Notes: a model not told the origin generated them from the sequence alone. Positions 52,473-62,621 are shown, numbered from the stretch's first letter. The stretch: DNA of 64,000 bases from CBDCYN01 sp965224205 (GCA_965224205.1 CBDCYN010000009.1:310001-374000), one strand, 5' to 3'. Numbers and translations are program-made.

Positions 52473-53240
52473 TCATCGATCGTCCCTTATTGGCAACCAG
52501 TCTCCATTTGGACTGTGGACGTAACCTCGCGTCTGATATGGTTGAGGCTGGCTTTCGTAGTCCTCAACTGAAAGTTTATATTGGCTCTTCTGGACAACGC
52601 ATTGTTTTATTTCAATATCTGGTAGAGATTCCTTTGCGAGCGTTGCAACTTTTTCTTTAAGTAACGAAGGCATCCGAGCACCGATGACGATTTGCTTAAT
52701 TGCAGATACAGGGATGTTCCATAACCCGGGGCCCCATGCAGGTTCGCCGGACTGCATTTCGCTAATTAGGCGATACTCATCTTCGTATGACCATTCCTCC
52801 GATTTTCGTAGCCACACATCATTGTCATGTGCCTTAGGTCGCGATTTTTTGTAATCGACCTTGCCGAGGCGTGCAACCAGTTTGTTGCCGTCACTATTCA
52901 CTGGAATTTTTTCAAACAAGATGTCTGCATCAATACCGACACAGACACTTCGATGGTGATCTCCGTAATGGCTCCACATAACGATCTTGTCGGGATGTGG
53001 TGTAAAACAAGCAATTCCAACTAATGATGAATGAGCAGATTGAACTGATCGATTTAACTGATCAACTACGGCGTGAGGCAACCCTTCTGTGGATTCATCG
53101 CATAGTTGTTCAGGACAGCAATCAAATGGATCATTAAATTCCTTCGGCGGCGTAAACTTCATCTTGCCGACTGTCAAAAGGTCTCGGAGATATCCAAAAC
53201 CCTTTCCATCTAATGACCCCCTGTACTGGTAAAGAAGCAT
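52473..53240 (-). CDS. DUF2971 family protein
   Basis: 255 aa from ATG at 53240 (AAGGA eight bases before). LLYQYRGSLDGKGFGYL and FTPPKEFNDPFDCCPE are the typical opening of DUF2971; later MWSHYGDHHRSVCVGID and WSYEDEYRLI are the family's other conserved blocks. Biochemistry is not established; the family is often found in phage-defence and mobile regions. Lower GC than the repair operon, and convergent with it: the 120-bp gap between the two stops shows no clear terminator. Confidence 0.85.
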   Translation of the reverse strand: MLLYQYRGSLDGKGFGYLRDLLTVGKMKFTPPKEFNDPFDCCPEQLCDESTEGLPHAVVDQLNRSVQSAHSSLVGIACFTPHPDKIVMWSHYGDHHRSVCVGIDADILFEKIPVNSDGNKLVARLGKVDYKKSRPKAHDNDVWLRKSEEWSYEDEYRLISEMQSGEPAWGPGLWNIPVSAIKQIVIGARMPSLLKEKVATLAKESLPDIEIKQCVVQKSQYKLSVEDYESQPQPYQTRGYVHSPNGDWLPIRDDR

Positions 53241-53312
53241 ATTTGTATTCCTTCTCAATAACATCGAATTAGAGAAATAAGATGAGTAGCCTGTGTTCGC
53301 AGTTGTTCGAGA

Positions 53313-54278
53313 TCAATCCGATGATACGCACCTTGCGGTGGTAGATTCTGTCCCGGTAACACCCGGCTGATTCGTTTCAAAGAGATTTTTGAGCCATCCA
53401 ATGGCTTTAGGATACGCCGACAGATCCAGCACGAATTCCTGCCCGCGGCCTACAGTTTTCAGCTGAACGAACTCGCCGTCACGAGTCCAACGGGTCTGGT
53501 TCTTGTGGTAGCTGAGCGGTGGGCGCTCGTCTGGAAACATCCATCCCGGAAGTCGCCAGAGACTCCGGGACCGGCCGGGCATCGTCAATTGCAGCGAGTC
53601 ATTCATGGATTGGAACACGCCTGCACCGGGCAGATCAAGCTCTTGGCCATCGAGAGTGAGCTTTGAGGTAGAGGTATAGATCGTGTTCTTTTTCCACTTA
53701 TCACTGGGATGTAGATGTGGATGCTCGTGGGCCCATGGGATCTTGCGTAGTATGCTCTCTCGCCCTGATCGTTTGACATCAATGACCTCATCGACCTGAA
53801 GCCAGCCAAAAAACGCGTGGATGTCTGGGGCTTCGGGAACATAGCGCAGCCGATCGCGGCTGTACTCGACTCGACGAAACCACCCGAAATAAAGGAAAAG
53901 GTCACCGCGACCGACGCCTTGGTTGTTCAGTTGAGACTGAGCTTGATCAACCTGTCCGAAGAGGGGGCGCCAGTCGCAATGTCGGGGACGTGCGTTTTGA
54001 TCAAGATCTGGGTCGAGATGGCAGCGGTCGGTTGATTTGCATCTGCAACCGTGGTGTGCCAAATCATCAACGATGTCGCCCAATGACTGTCCGTTCCATC
54101 GGACGTCAGCATAGGTCAGGGGTGCTTCGGGCAGAGGAATCGGGAGGGATACGAAGGAGTCGCACGGGAAAATCGGGCTAGCGACACCGCCTGCAGCGGA
54201 ATCGAACCCTTTGCGGCTGAGGATCAGACGTTGCGGTGGCTTCGACAGAGCTTCCACACATACCCGATCGGTCAACAT
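53313..54278 (-). CDS. Nmad3-like protein (nucleotide-modification-associated domain)
   Basis: About 321 aa; the start is uncertain, as no ribosome site is clear and the family normally begins near RLILSRKGFDSAAGG. Other blocks I recognise are SPIFPCDSFVSLPIP, CHLDPDLD, WRPLFGQVDQAQSQL and GVGRGDLFLYFGWFR. From memory this matches the Nmad3 domain, named for its gene neighbourhoods with DNA-base-modification enzymes; molecular function is unproven. It is divergent from the restriction operon, with a 306-bp intergenic region (54279-54584) that must contain both promoters. Confidence 0.72.
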   Translation of the reverse strand: MLTDRVCVEALSKPPQRLILSRKGFDSAAGGVASPIFPCDSFVSLPIPLPEAPLTYADVRWNGQSLGDIVDDLAHHGCRCKSTDRCHLDPDLDQNARPRHCDWRPLFGQVDQAQSQLNNQGVGRGDLFLYFGWFRRVEYSRDRLRYVPEAPDIHAFFGWLQVDEVIDVKRSGRESILRKIPWAHEHPHLHPSDKWKKNTIYTSTSKLTLDGQELDLPGAGVFQSMNDSLQLTMPGRSRSLWRLPGWMFPDERPPLSYHKNQTRWTRDGEFVQLKTVGRGQEFVLDLSAYPKAIGWLKNLFETNQPGVTGTESTTARCVSSD

Positions 54279-54584
54279 AAGAACGAGATTGAATAGTCGG
54301 CTGCGCGGTGCTGGTTGCAGACCTGTCCCTGTAAAAAAGCCCAATATCCTTGAGAGCAGCCTGAACGTCGCTCGGAGGCGATTGTGGCTGTGGAACGTCA
54401 GCCATAGAGATTAGTGGTATGGTCTCTTACCACCGCCTAGATTACTATAACTTTCGATAGTAACTTTGCCCTACTTGGTTGTCTTGCCGTGCTGAGGCTG
54501 AATCACAGGCGAAGATGACCTTGACGCTTGGCGACCAAGGCGCATTGATCATAGAGGAACTGAATACGTAAGGATGCTTTTTTC

Positions 54585-57500
54585 ATGGACAATCAGTTCT
54601 TCGACCACCCCATCCTTAATTCCCCTTATCAATACCCCGATCGGCACTGGGAGCTTGATAGCAATGGATTGCCCACCCACAGGATTGTCGATCAACGCAG
54701 GCGAGCGAAGTTTCTCTCCCCGATCCCAAAGCCGAAGAAACGCAAAAGAGACGCCTCTCAGCAGGAAATGGTCTTCAACGAGGGCAAGGGCTTATCCACC
54801 CAAGAACAGCAGTACGACGCGGCGGTGATCAATGCGGTCCGCCAGAAGGTCGACCAGTGGCGGTCTTGGCCAAACCCCAAGGAGTGGCAGGTCACCCCTG
54901 AAACCGAACGATTGCTCACGCATTGGCGACACCACCGTTTCAGTAACGTTCGTCCATTCTTCTGTCAGGTCGAAGCTGTTGAGGCGGTGATATGGCTCTC
55001 CGAGGTGGCCCCAAAGTCCGACAAGGCCAGTAAAGGTTTCCTCGAGCATCTGACGGATGCCAATGAGCAAGCCAACCCGCAATTGATGCGGCTTGCCCTG
55101 AAGCTCGCCACTGGGGCGGGGAAGACGACGGTGATGGCCATGCTCATCGCTTGGCAGACCGTGAACGCGGTGCGGCGACCGAACAGTAAAAAATTTAGCC
55201 GTGGGTTTTTGGTGGTCTGCCCGGGATTGCCGATCCGCGATCGTCTCCGCGTGCTCCAGCCCAATGATCCCGACAGCTACTACCAGACCCGTGAACTCGT
55301 TCCCAACGACATGCTTGGTGATCTGGAACGGGCCAAGATCGTGATTACCAATTACCACGCGTTCAAGCTTCGGGAGCGGATGGCTCTGTCGAAGGGCGGA
55401 CGATCGTTGCTTCAGGGACGGGGTGAGGCGCTCAATACAATGGAAACCGAAGGGCAGATGCTCCAGCGGGTCATGCCCGACCTGATGGGGATGAAACACC
55501 TCTTGGTGCTTAATGATGAGGCCCACCACTGTTACCGGGAGAAGCCCGGCGAGGATGATGAGGGTGAATTAAAAGGCGACGACAAGAAAGAAGCTGAAAA
55601 AAATCGGGAAGCGGCTCGCTTGTGGATCAACGGGCTGGAGGCGGTCAACCGAAAACTCGGGGTGACGCGTGTGATCGACCTCTCAGCCACCCCGTTCTTC
55701 TTGCGCGGGTCCGGGTACGCCGAGGGCACGCTCTTCCCCTGGACCATGAGCGACTTCTCACTCATGGACGCGATCGAATGCGGGATCGTCAAGCTGCCTC
55801 GTGTCCCCGTCGCCGATAACATCCCCGGGCAGGACATGCCCAAATTCCGAAACCTCTGGGAACATATCCGTCACAAGATGCCCAAGAAAGGGCGCGGAAA
55901 AGCCAAGACGCTTGATCCGCTGAGTCTACCTGTTGAACTCCAAACCGCGCTCGAGGCCCTCTACGGGCACTATGAAAAAACCTATCACCTGTGGCAGGAA
56001 AGCGGGATCCGAGTCCCGCCTTGCTTTATCATCGTGTGCAACAACACGTCGACTTCAAAGCTGGTCTACGACTTCATCTCGGGTTTTCATCGCGAAAATG
56101 AGGACGGCTCATCAACCTTCAAAAACGGTCGTCTGGCGCTTTTCCGAAACTTCGACGACCAGGGTAAACCAATCGCCCGGCCACGCACATTCCTGATCGA
56201 CAGCGAACAACTCGAATCCGAGGAGGCGCTCGACAAGAACTTCCGTGACATGGCCTCAGATGAAATCAATCGGTTTCGCCGCGAGATTATCGAACGAACT
56301 GGTGACCGGCGACAAGCAGATACGATCACCGATAAAGATCTGCTGCGAGAAGTGATGAACACGGTCGGTAAGCCGGGTCGTCTTGGTGAGTCGATCCGTT
56401 GTGTCGTCTCGGTCTCGATGCTCACCGAAGGCTGGGACGCCAACACGGTCACGCACGTCTTGGGCGTCCGGGCTTTCGGGACCCAGTTGCTCTGCGAGCA
56501 GGTCATCGGGCGTGCGTTGCGGCGTCAATCCTACGACCTCAACGAGCAGGGGCTTTTCAACGTCGAATATGCCGATGTCCTAGGCATCCCTTTCGACTTT
56601 ACCGCCAAGCCCGTCATCGCCGCCCCACAGCCCCCGCGGGAGACGATCCAAATCAAAGCGATCAGGCCCGACCGCGATCACCTAGAGATCCGTTTCCCGC
56701 GCGTCGAAGGTTATCGCGTCGAGCTCCCACAGGAACGGCTCACAGCGCGGTTCACCGATGATTCCATCTTGACGCTCACCCCGGATCTCGTCGGACCGTC
56801 GAGCACGAAAAACGCTGGGATCATCGGGGAAGATATCAACCTGGACCTTAAACACCTTGGAGAGATCCGACAGTCAACGCTGCTATACCATCTGACCAAG
56901 CGTTTGCTTTACACCAAATGGCGTGACCCCGACCAGGAACCCAAGCTCCATCTGTTCGGGCAACTAAAACGGGTCACCAAGCAATGGCTCGATGCCTGCC
57001 TGGTCTGCAAGGGCGGCACCTACCCGGGGCAGCTGATGTATCAGGAATTAGCCGATATCGCCTGTGAACGTATCACCGCCGGGATCACACGCGATCTGTT
57101 GGGTGAGAACCCGGTCAAACCCATACTCGATTCGTACAACCCCACCGGGTCCACCGCTCATGTCAATTTCAACACGTCAAAGCGGGACCGCTGGCAGACC
57201 GATCCGCGGAAATGTCACATCAACTGGATCATCCTCGACAGCGATTGGGAGGCGGAGTTCTGTCGCGTCGCCGAGCAACACCCGCGAGTGAAAGCCTACG
57301 TCAAAAACCACAACCTCGGGCTTGAGGTCCCGTACCAATTCGGCTCGGTCCAACGCAAATACATCCCGGACTTCATCGTCATCATCGACGACGGTCACGA
57401 CAACGATGATCCGTTACACCTGATTGTCGAGATCAAAGGCTACCGCCGCGAGGATGCGAAAGAAAAGAAGACAACCATGGAGACATACTGGGTCCCGGGC

Positions 57501-57650
57501 GTGAACAATCTCCGATCCTATGGCCGCTGGGCGTTCGCTGAGTTTACCGACGTCTTCGAGATAGCAGACGATTTTGAATCGAAGGTCAAACAATATTTCG
57601 ATCAGATGCTCGAAACCATCGAATCGTTGCACACTGGAGTCTCCACATGA
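54585..57650 (+). CDS. type III-like restriction endonuclease/helicase (BPTD_3080 type)
   Basis: 1021 aa. SF2 helicase: LATGAGKTTVMAM (Walker A, about 174-182), LNDEAHHCY (DEAH box, about 310), VIDLSATPFF and QVIGRALRR (motif VI, about 639). The C-terminal part has a PD-(D/E)xK nuclease: IPDFIVII (about 928) and LIVEIKGY (about 949). This is the Res-like subunit of a restriction system; the matching methyltransferase is two genes downstream. AAGGA precedes the ATG. The end overlaps dinD by 4 bases. It looks complete. Confidence 0.93.
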   Translation: MDNQFFDHPILNSPYQYPDRHWELDSNGLPTHRIVDQRRRAKFLSPIPKPKKRKRDASQQEMVFNEGKGLSTQEQQYDAAVINAVRQKVDQWRSWPNPKEWQVTPETERLLTHWRHHRFSNVRPFFCQVEAVEAVIWLSEVAPKSDKASKGFLEHLTDANEQANPQLMRLALKLATGAGKTTVMAMLIAWQTVNAVRRPNSKKFSRGFLVVCPGLPIRDRLRVLQPNDPDSYYQTRELVPNDMLGDLERAKIVITNYHAFKLRERMALSKGGRSLLQGRGEALNTMETEGQMLQRVMPDLMGMKHLLVLNDEAHHCYREKPGEDDEGELKGDDKKEAEKNREAARLWINGLEAVNRKLGVTRVIDLSATPFFLRGSGYAEGTLFPWTMSDFSLMDAIECGIVKLPRVPVADNIPGQDMPKFRNLWEHIRHKMPKKGRGKAKTLDPLSLPVELQTALEALYGHYEKTYHLWQESGIRVPPCFIIVCNNTSTSKLVYDFISGFHRENEDGSSTFKNGRLALFRNFDDQGKPIARPRTFLIDSEQLESEEALDKNFRDMASDEINRFRREIIERTGDRRQADTITDKDLLREVMNTVGKPGRLGESIRCVVSVSMLTEGWDANTVTHVLGVRAFGTQLLCEQVIGRALRRQSYDLNEQGLFNVEYADVLGIPFDFTAKPVIAAPQPPRETIQIKAIRPDRDHLEIRFPRVEGYRVELPQERLTARFTDDSILTLTPDLVGPSSTKNAGIIGEDINLDLKHLGEIRQSTLLYHLTKRLLYTKWRDPDQEPKLHLFGQLKRVTKQWLDACLVCKGGTYPGQLMYQELADIACERITAGITRDLLGENPVKPILDSYNPTGSTAHVNFNTSKRDRWQTDPRKCHINWIILDSDWEAEFCRVAEQHPRVKAYVKNHNLGLEVPYQFGSVQRKYIPDFIVIIDDGHDNDDPLHLIVEIKGYRREDAKEKKTTMETYWVPGVNNLRSYGRWAFAEFTDVFEIADDFESKVKQYFDQMLETIESLHTGVST

Positions 57651-58489
57651 AATCCGATCTGATCCGCTCTCTCACTGAGACCTTTGAAGGCCACGCACAA
57701 GAGGCCGACGGCGGCGTTGAATACTGGCTGGCTCGTGATCTTCAGCACCTGCTCGGTTACACAGAATGGCGCAACTTCATGATGGTCATTGGCAAGGCGA
57801 AAACGGCATGTGAGGTCTCTGGGCATCCCACCACCGACCATTTTGTTGACGTTACCAAAATGGTCGATCTGGGCTCGGGTAGCCAGCGTGAAATCGACGA
57901 CATCATGCTCACCCGTTACGCATGCTATCTCATTGCCCAGAATGGAGATCCGAGCAAGTCTGAAATCGCTTTCGCCCAAACCTACTTTGCCATCCAGACG
58001 CGCAAGGCCGAGTTGATCGAGCAGCGGATTCTCGAAGCTGAACGGGTATCTGCCCGCAAAAAACTCACCGACACCGAGAAAGAACTCTCCTCAGTCATCT
58101 ACGAGCAGACCGGCGGCAACAAGAACTTCGGCATCATCCGAAGCAAGGGCGATCAAGCCCTGTTCGGCAAGACCACCCAGGCGATGAAGTCGCAGTGGAA
58201 AGTGCCTGTTACCCGCCCACTCGCTGACTTCGCTCCCACGATCATCCTTAAAGCCAAAGACTTTGCCACCGAAATCACCATTCACAATGCACGCGAAAAA
58301 AGAATGACCCGTGAGACGCAGATATCTCAAGAACATGTCACGAACAACAACGCCGTTCGTGAGACGCTGCTTAGCCGTGGCATACGTCCCGAATCACTTC
58401 CCCCTGCCGAAGATGTCAAAAAAGTTGAACGTCGCCTTGCCACCGAAGAAAAGAAGTCCATCAAGAACCCCGATGCGCTCGACGCATAG
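57647..58489 (+). CDS. dinD: DinD-like DNA-damage-inducible protein
   Basis: 280 aa. BRO-N-like N-terminal domain (GVEYWLARDLQHLLGYTEWR) followed by the DinD C-terminal part (RYACYLIAQNGDPSK, SARKKLTDTEKELSSVIYEQ, IRSKGDQALFG). E. coli DinD is an SOS protein that inhibits RecA filaments. Here the gene is translationally coupled between res and mod, so it is an accessory of the restriction system, maybe limiting recombination at cut DNA; this role is inference. I see no LexA box in front of it, which fits expression from the res promoter. Confidence 0.88.
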   Translation: MKSDLIRSLTETFEGHAQEADGGVEYWLARDLQHLLGYTEWRNFMMVIGKAKTACEVSGHPTTDHFVDVTKMVDLGSGSQREIDDIMLTRYACYLIAQNGDPSKSEIAFAQTYFAIQTRKAELIEQRILEAERVSARKKLTDTEKELSSVIYEQTGGNKNFGIIRSKGDQALFGKTTQAMKSQWKVPVTRPLADFAPTIILKAKDFATEITIHNAREKRMTRETQISQEHVTNNNAVRETLLSRGIRPESLPPAEDVKKVERRLATEEKKSIKNPDALDA

Positions 58490-58503
58490 CTGAAAGCACC
58501 CGC

Positions 58504-60792
58504 ATGGCCAAGAAGAAGACGACCCAAAAGAAGACACGCAAGAGCAAGCTACGCAAGAAGACCGTCGCCACGCTCACCCACGACGAAGCCAAGCGGTCGA
58601 ACATCCCCACCGCCGAGCTCCAGTCGGTCATGGACAAAGGTGAGCAAACCCCCGTCCGCGTGGCCTACGACCGGCAGATCCAAGACCGCAACCGCGACCT
58701 CGACCCCCAGCTCGTCTGGCGAGGCAAGGACGAGCAGGACTGGTCCGACCTCGTCGTCCACGCACCCCCGCTCTACATCCAGGAGAAGGTCCACCCCAAG
58801 GTGCTCATCGACGACCTCATCCACCGCACCCAACAACAGGAAAAACTCGCCCAAGCCGCCCAGACCCTCTTCGCCGATTACTACACCGACTTCAACGGGC
58901 TGCCCGACCACGCCCGCACCGCCGAGTTCTACCAGCACGAAGCCAACTGGACCAACCGCATGATCCTCGGCGACTCCCTCCAGGTCATGGCCTCGCTCGC
59001 CGAGCGCGAAGGCCTACGCGGGAAGGTCCAGTGCATCTACCTCGACCCACCCTACGAGATCAAGTTCAACTCCAACTTCCAGTGGTCCACCACCTCCCGC
59101 GACGTCAAGGACGGGAAATCCGACCACATCACGCGCGAGCCGGAACAGGTCAAAGCCTTCCGCGACACATGGCGCGACGGGATCCACTCCTACCTGACTT
59201 ACCTCCGCGACCGACTGACCGTGGCCAGGGATTTATTGTGCGAGTCTGGCTCGATCTTCGTGCAGATCGGGGATGAGAACGTGCATCGGGTAAGGGCGAT
59301 CCTGGACGAGGTGTTTGGTGACGCAAACTTTGTCAAGATTATTACTATCCAGAAGACCGGAGGATTGTCACAATCCCTTATTCCAGGCACAACTGACTAT
59401 GTCTTGTGGTATGCACGAGACAGTGTACATATTAAATACCGACAGTTATATCGATTCAAAGAGACCGGCGGGGACTCGCTCTACGCGCAGATTCAGATAC
59501 CAGACGGAACACGTCGCCGAATGACCCCGGCGGAACGAGTAAGTGGTCAATTGCCCGAAGGGGCAGAGGTCTTCCGTTACACGAGTTTGGAGTCAGCAAA
59601 TCCAAGGTTTGAATTCGACTGCTACGGCAAGATTTACAACCAGAGATGGAAAACAAATCAGACTGGGTTAACAAGGCTCGTTAATGCCGATCGTGTTTAT
59701 TCAACTGGTCGAACACTACAGTATCAAAGATTTCACAACGACTTCCCTGTCGTATTCTTGACTAATAACTGGACCGATACCGGTTCTGGTTCCTTTCTTG
59801 AACCGCAAGTCTATGTTGTGCAGACTGTGACCAAGGTGTTGGAGCGTTGTTTATTGATGGCCACCGACCCCGGCGACCTTGTGATCGACCCGACCTGCGG
59901 GTCAGGGACAACCGCGTACGTCGCCGAGCAGTGGGGGCGACGCTGGATCACGATCGATACCTCTCGCGTCGCGCTGGCGTTGGGCCGTGCCCGGATCATG
60001 GGGGCACGCTACCCGTACTATTACTTGGCGGACTCGCCCGACGGGCAACTCAAAGAAGCCGAGGTCACCCGCACCACCCCCAGCCAAGCCCCCACGCACG
60101 GGGATATCCGACACGGGTTCGTGTACGAGCGCGTCCCGCACATCACACTCAAATCCATCGCCAACAACACCGAGATCGACGTGATCTGGGAGCGGTTCCA
60201 AGAGACCCTCGAACCGCTCCGCGTGGCCCTTAACCAAGCCCTTAACCAGAATTGGGAGGAATGGGAGATCCCGCGCTCCCGGAATGAAGATTGGCCCAAA
60301 GAGGTGCAGGAGGTACATGCCCAATGGTGGGACAACCGCATCGCCCGTCAGAAGGAGATCGACGCTTCCATCGCCGCCAAAGCCGACTTCGAGTACCTCT
60401 ACGACAAGCCCTACGACGACAACAAGAATAAGGTCCGCGTCGCCGGCCCATTCACCGTCGAGTCCATCTCACCTCACCGTGTCCTGGCCGTCGACGAAAA
60501 CGACGAACTCATCACCCCCCGCCCCCGGAACCCCCGGCCCCGGAAATCCCCCCCGCAGAATTCCCAAGAATCCGGGGGTGGGCAGGCCGGTGATGACGCG
60601 GATTTCGTACAGATGGTGCTCGAGCACCTCAAGACGGCGGGGGTTCAGCAGGCACACAAGGAAGACAAGATCACCTTCACCGCGATCACCCCCTGGCCGG
60701 GACATTTCGTCTGCGCTCAAGCCCGGTACGTCGAAGGCGATGAGGAAAAGGGAACCGAGAAGCGGGCGGGGGTGTTCATCTGTATTAGTTAA
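58504..60792 (+). CDS. type III-like adenine/cytosine-N4 DNA methyltransferase, 3' end lost to IS481
   Basis: 762 aa, of which the last three are IS481-derived (VFI then CIS-stop). Beta-class order of motifs: CIYLDPPYEIKFNSNF (motif IV) comes before VIDPTCGSGTTAYVAEQW (motif I). Related Mod proteins run, from memory, some 200 residues further, beginning with a conserved block after the VFI; this part is absent here and not found elsewhere in the window. The catalytic domain is intact, but stability or Res binding may be lost. A low-complexity Pro/Arg linker (NPRPRKSPPQNSQ) lies near residue 680. GC-rich codon use differs between the ends and an AT-richer middle (59320-59830). Confidence 0.88.
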   Translation: MAKKKTTQKKTRKSKLRKKTVATLTHDEAKRSNIPTAELQSVMDKGEQTPVRVAYDRQIQDRNRDLDPQLVWRGKDEQDWSDLVVHAPPLYIQEKVHPKVLIDDLIHRTQQQEKLAQAAQTLFADYYTDFNGLPDHARTAEFYQHEANWTNRMILGDSLQVMASLAEREGLRGKVQCIYLDPPYEIKFNSNFQWSTTSRDVKDGKSDHITREPEQVKAFRDTWRDGIHSYLTYLRDRLTVARDLLCESGSIFVQIGDENVHRVRAILDEVFGDANFVKIITIQKTGGLSQSLIPGTTDYVLWYARDSVHIKYRQLYRFKETGGDSLYAQIQIPDGTRRRMTPAERVSGQLPEGAEVFRYTSLESANPRFEFDCYGKIYNQRWKTNQTGLTRLVNADRVYSTGRTLQYQRFHNDFPVVFLTNNWTDTGSGSFLEPQVYVVQTVTKVLERCLLMATDPGDLVIDPTCGSGTTAYVAEQWGRRWITIDTSRVALALGRARIMGARYPYYYLADSPDGQLKEAEVTRTTPSQAPTHGDIRHGFVYERVPHITLKSIANNTEIDVIWERFQETLEPLRVALNQALNQNWEEWEIPRSRNEDWPKEVQEVHAQWWDNRIARQKEIDASIAAKADFEYLYDKPYDDNKNKVRVAGPFTVESISPHRVLAVDENDELITPRPRNPRPRKSPPQNSQESGGGQAGDDADFVQMVLEHLKTAGVQQAHKEDKITFTAITPWPGHFVCAQARYVEGDEEKGTEKRAGVFICIS

Positions 60793-61000
60793 GACTTCAT
60801 CTGACGCTTCCGTTAATCTTTGTTTCTCACAGAAGGAGACCGTCAGATGACCACCGACCAGAAGATCATTGCCAACAAAGTGGGGTTGCTCAAGCTGGCC
60901 CAGGCGCTGGGCAGCGTGTCGCAGGCGTGCAAGGTGATGGGGTATTCTCGAGACAGTTTCTACCGGTTCAAGCAGCTCTACGACCAGGGCGGGGAGTTGG
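60781..61000 (+). mobile_element. IS481-family element, copy 4, 5' fragment
   Basis: First 220 bp of the element, with the start of the transposase (60847-61000), cut where an IS21 end begins at 61001. Same silent-change variant as copies 2 and 3. No active product. Confidence 0.92.
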
Positions 61001-61471
61001 TGTGAACGTCGGTCAGAAAATGTAGCGCCCGTCGAGTAAAAAATGTGGCGCCGGGGATGACTGTATCTCTGGCTGGAGGGTTGGTCCAGCCTCTTGGTTG
61101 ATCTCCTGAGTGATTATTTGTCTTTGGGTTTACGTCGCCGCTTGGCGTCCTTGAGTCGGTAGCTAGGACCGTTGGCTTCGAGCACGTGGCAGCGGTGGGT
61201 GAGCCGGTCGAGCGCCGCGCCGGTGAGGCGTTCGCTGCCAAGCACCTCCACCCAACGTTCAAATGGGAGGTTGGTCGTCACGATCACGCTGGTTCGTTCG
61301 TAGGCGGTCGAGATCACATCGAACAGCAACTCGGCTCCCAGCTTGCTGGCTGGGACGTAGCCCAGTTCATCGAGGATCAACAGGTCCAGCTTGGCCAATT
61401 GGTTCTTGAGCCGACCCAGGACCTGCTCTTCGCGAGCTTCCATCATCTGGGTCATCAGCTCGGTGACCTTG
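61001..61471 (-). mobile_element. IS21, right-end fragment (inverted)
   Basis: Starts with the IS21 terminal TGTGAACGTCGG and runs back into istB. The istB frame (61114-61471, minus strand) keeps the Walker B region LLILDELGYVP to the end, but lacks the Walker A half. Ends at TA, where IS630-B copy 3 was inserted. Confidence 0.9.
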
Positions 61472-61477
61472 TATACC

Positions 61478-62011
61478 TCACGCGGCTAAGATTGTCCGAT
61501 TGTTGAAGTGTTGGAAGTTGCGGGTGATGAGGGTTTGGACGTTGGGTTTGTCGTCGGTGGCCAGCTTGGCGATGCCGTCGTGGATGGCTTGCTGAAATCG
61601 ATCGAACGTTTCGTAGTACCGGCCGTTGAGGCAGCGTTTCTTGAGCAGGCCCCAGATCCGTTCGATCAGGTTCAGGTGCGGCGAGTAGGACGGCAGGAAC
61701 ATCAACTCGATGCCCAACCCCACGGCCCGATCTTGGACCAACCGGCAGCGTTGATACCGCGCGTTGTCCAGCACCAGGGTGATCGCTTGGCCGGGGTAAC
61801 GCCCCGCGAGCGTCTCGAGTAATTCGCAGACCGTTTGGGCCGTGATGTACGTCGTGTTCGTGACGGTCACCAACTCTCGGGTCACGAAATCCAACGCCCC
61901 CAACACGTTCAGCCGGCGGCGGCCGGTGGGCGTGCGGATGAACAGCCTCACCACGCACCACACGTAGCACAGAAACGCGCCATGGACGAAGTGGCAGGCG
62001 TCTACAAAAAA
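61478..62011 (-). CDS. IS630-B transposase, frame B (copy 3)
   Basis: DDE half, joined to frame A by -1 slippage on the T7 run. It has Tyr where copy 1 has Cys in NGR-x-YETF; all three catalytic acids are present. Confidence 0.87.
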   Translation of the reverse strand, partial: FFVDACHFVHGAFLCYVWCVVRLFIRTPTGRRRLNVLGALDFVTRELVTVTNTTYITAQTVCELLETLAGRYPGQAITLVLDNARYQRCRLVQDRAVGLGIELMFLPSYSPHLNLIERIWGLLKKRCLNGRYYETFDRFQQAIHDGIAKLATDDKPNVQTLITRNFQHFNNRTILAA

Positions 62012-62529
62012 ACCCTGCGATCACCCCGTTCGGCTTCGTCCAAAGCCGGATCGAGGGTCTGTTCAAGGAATTCACGCTGCTGTTGATGCTTGGCCTGATC
62101 AAGCTTGCCCGGCACACCCCCGAGCTTGCGACGACGCAGACCCAGCCGTTTCAAAAAAGCTCGCACTTGCGTCGGGCCGCGACGCAGACCGGTGAGTTGC
62201 GTGATCTGATGGCTCGCCTCGTGGATCGTCGACGGCGGGTGTTGTTCCAAAGACGCCTTGACCTTCGGGCCGTGCGCGTTCAATTGACTGGGCTGACCCC
62301 GGTAGCCGTTTTGCCTCAACGCCTCGATCCCACCGTCGAGGTACGTATTCAAATAACGCTGCACCGTCCGGCTGCTGACCCCTGCCAAGGCCGCGATCTG
62401 CCGATGTGCCAACCCATGGCTCTTGAGCCAAACCACCTGCAACTTCCGCCGCACCCGCGGATCTGGATCGCTAAAACGCCCCCGATCCAACGCCGCCACC
62501 GCATCGTCCGTCAATGTGATCTGAAGCAT
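62002..62529 (-). CDS. IS630-B transposase, frame A (copy 3)
   Basis: 175 aa, same as copy 1; it ends in the same T7 frameshift site. Confidence 0.88.
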   Translation of the reverse strand: MLQITLTDDAVAALDRGRFSDPDPRVRRKLQVVWLKSHGLAHRQIAALAGVSSRTVQRYLNTYLDGGIEALRQNGYRGQPSQLNAHGPKVKASLEQHPPSTIHEASHQITQLTGLRRGPTQVRAFLKRLGLRRRKLGGVPGKLDQAKHQQQREFLEQTLDPALDEAERGDRRVFL

Positions 62530-62621
62530 CCATGCCTCCTGTGTCCAGTGACTTCGTAGTAAAATCAAACCGCTAACGTCAGCCTATTCTACCGATCAGA
62601 CAAACTCACCCGAGGAAGGTA

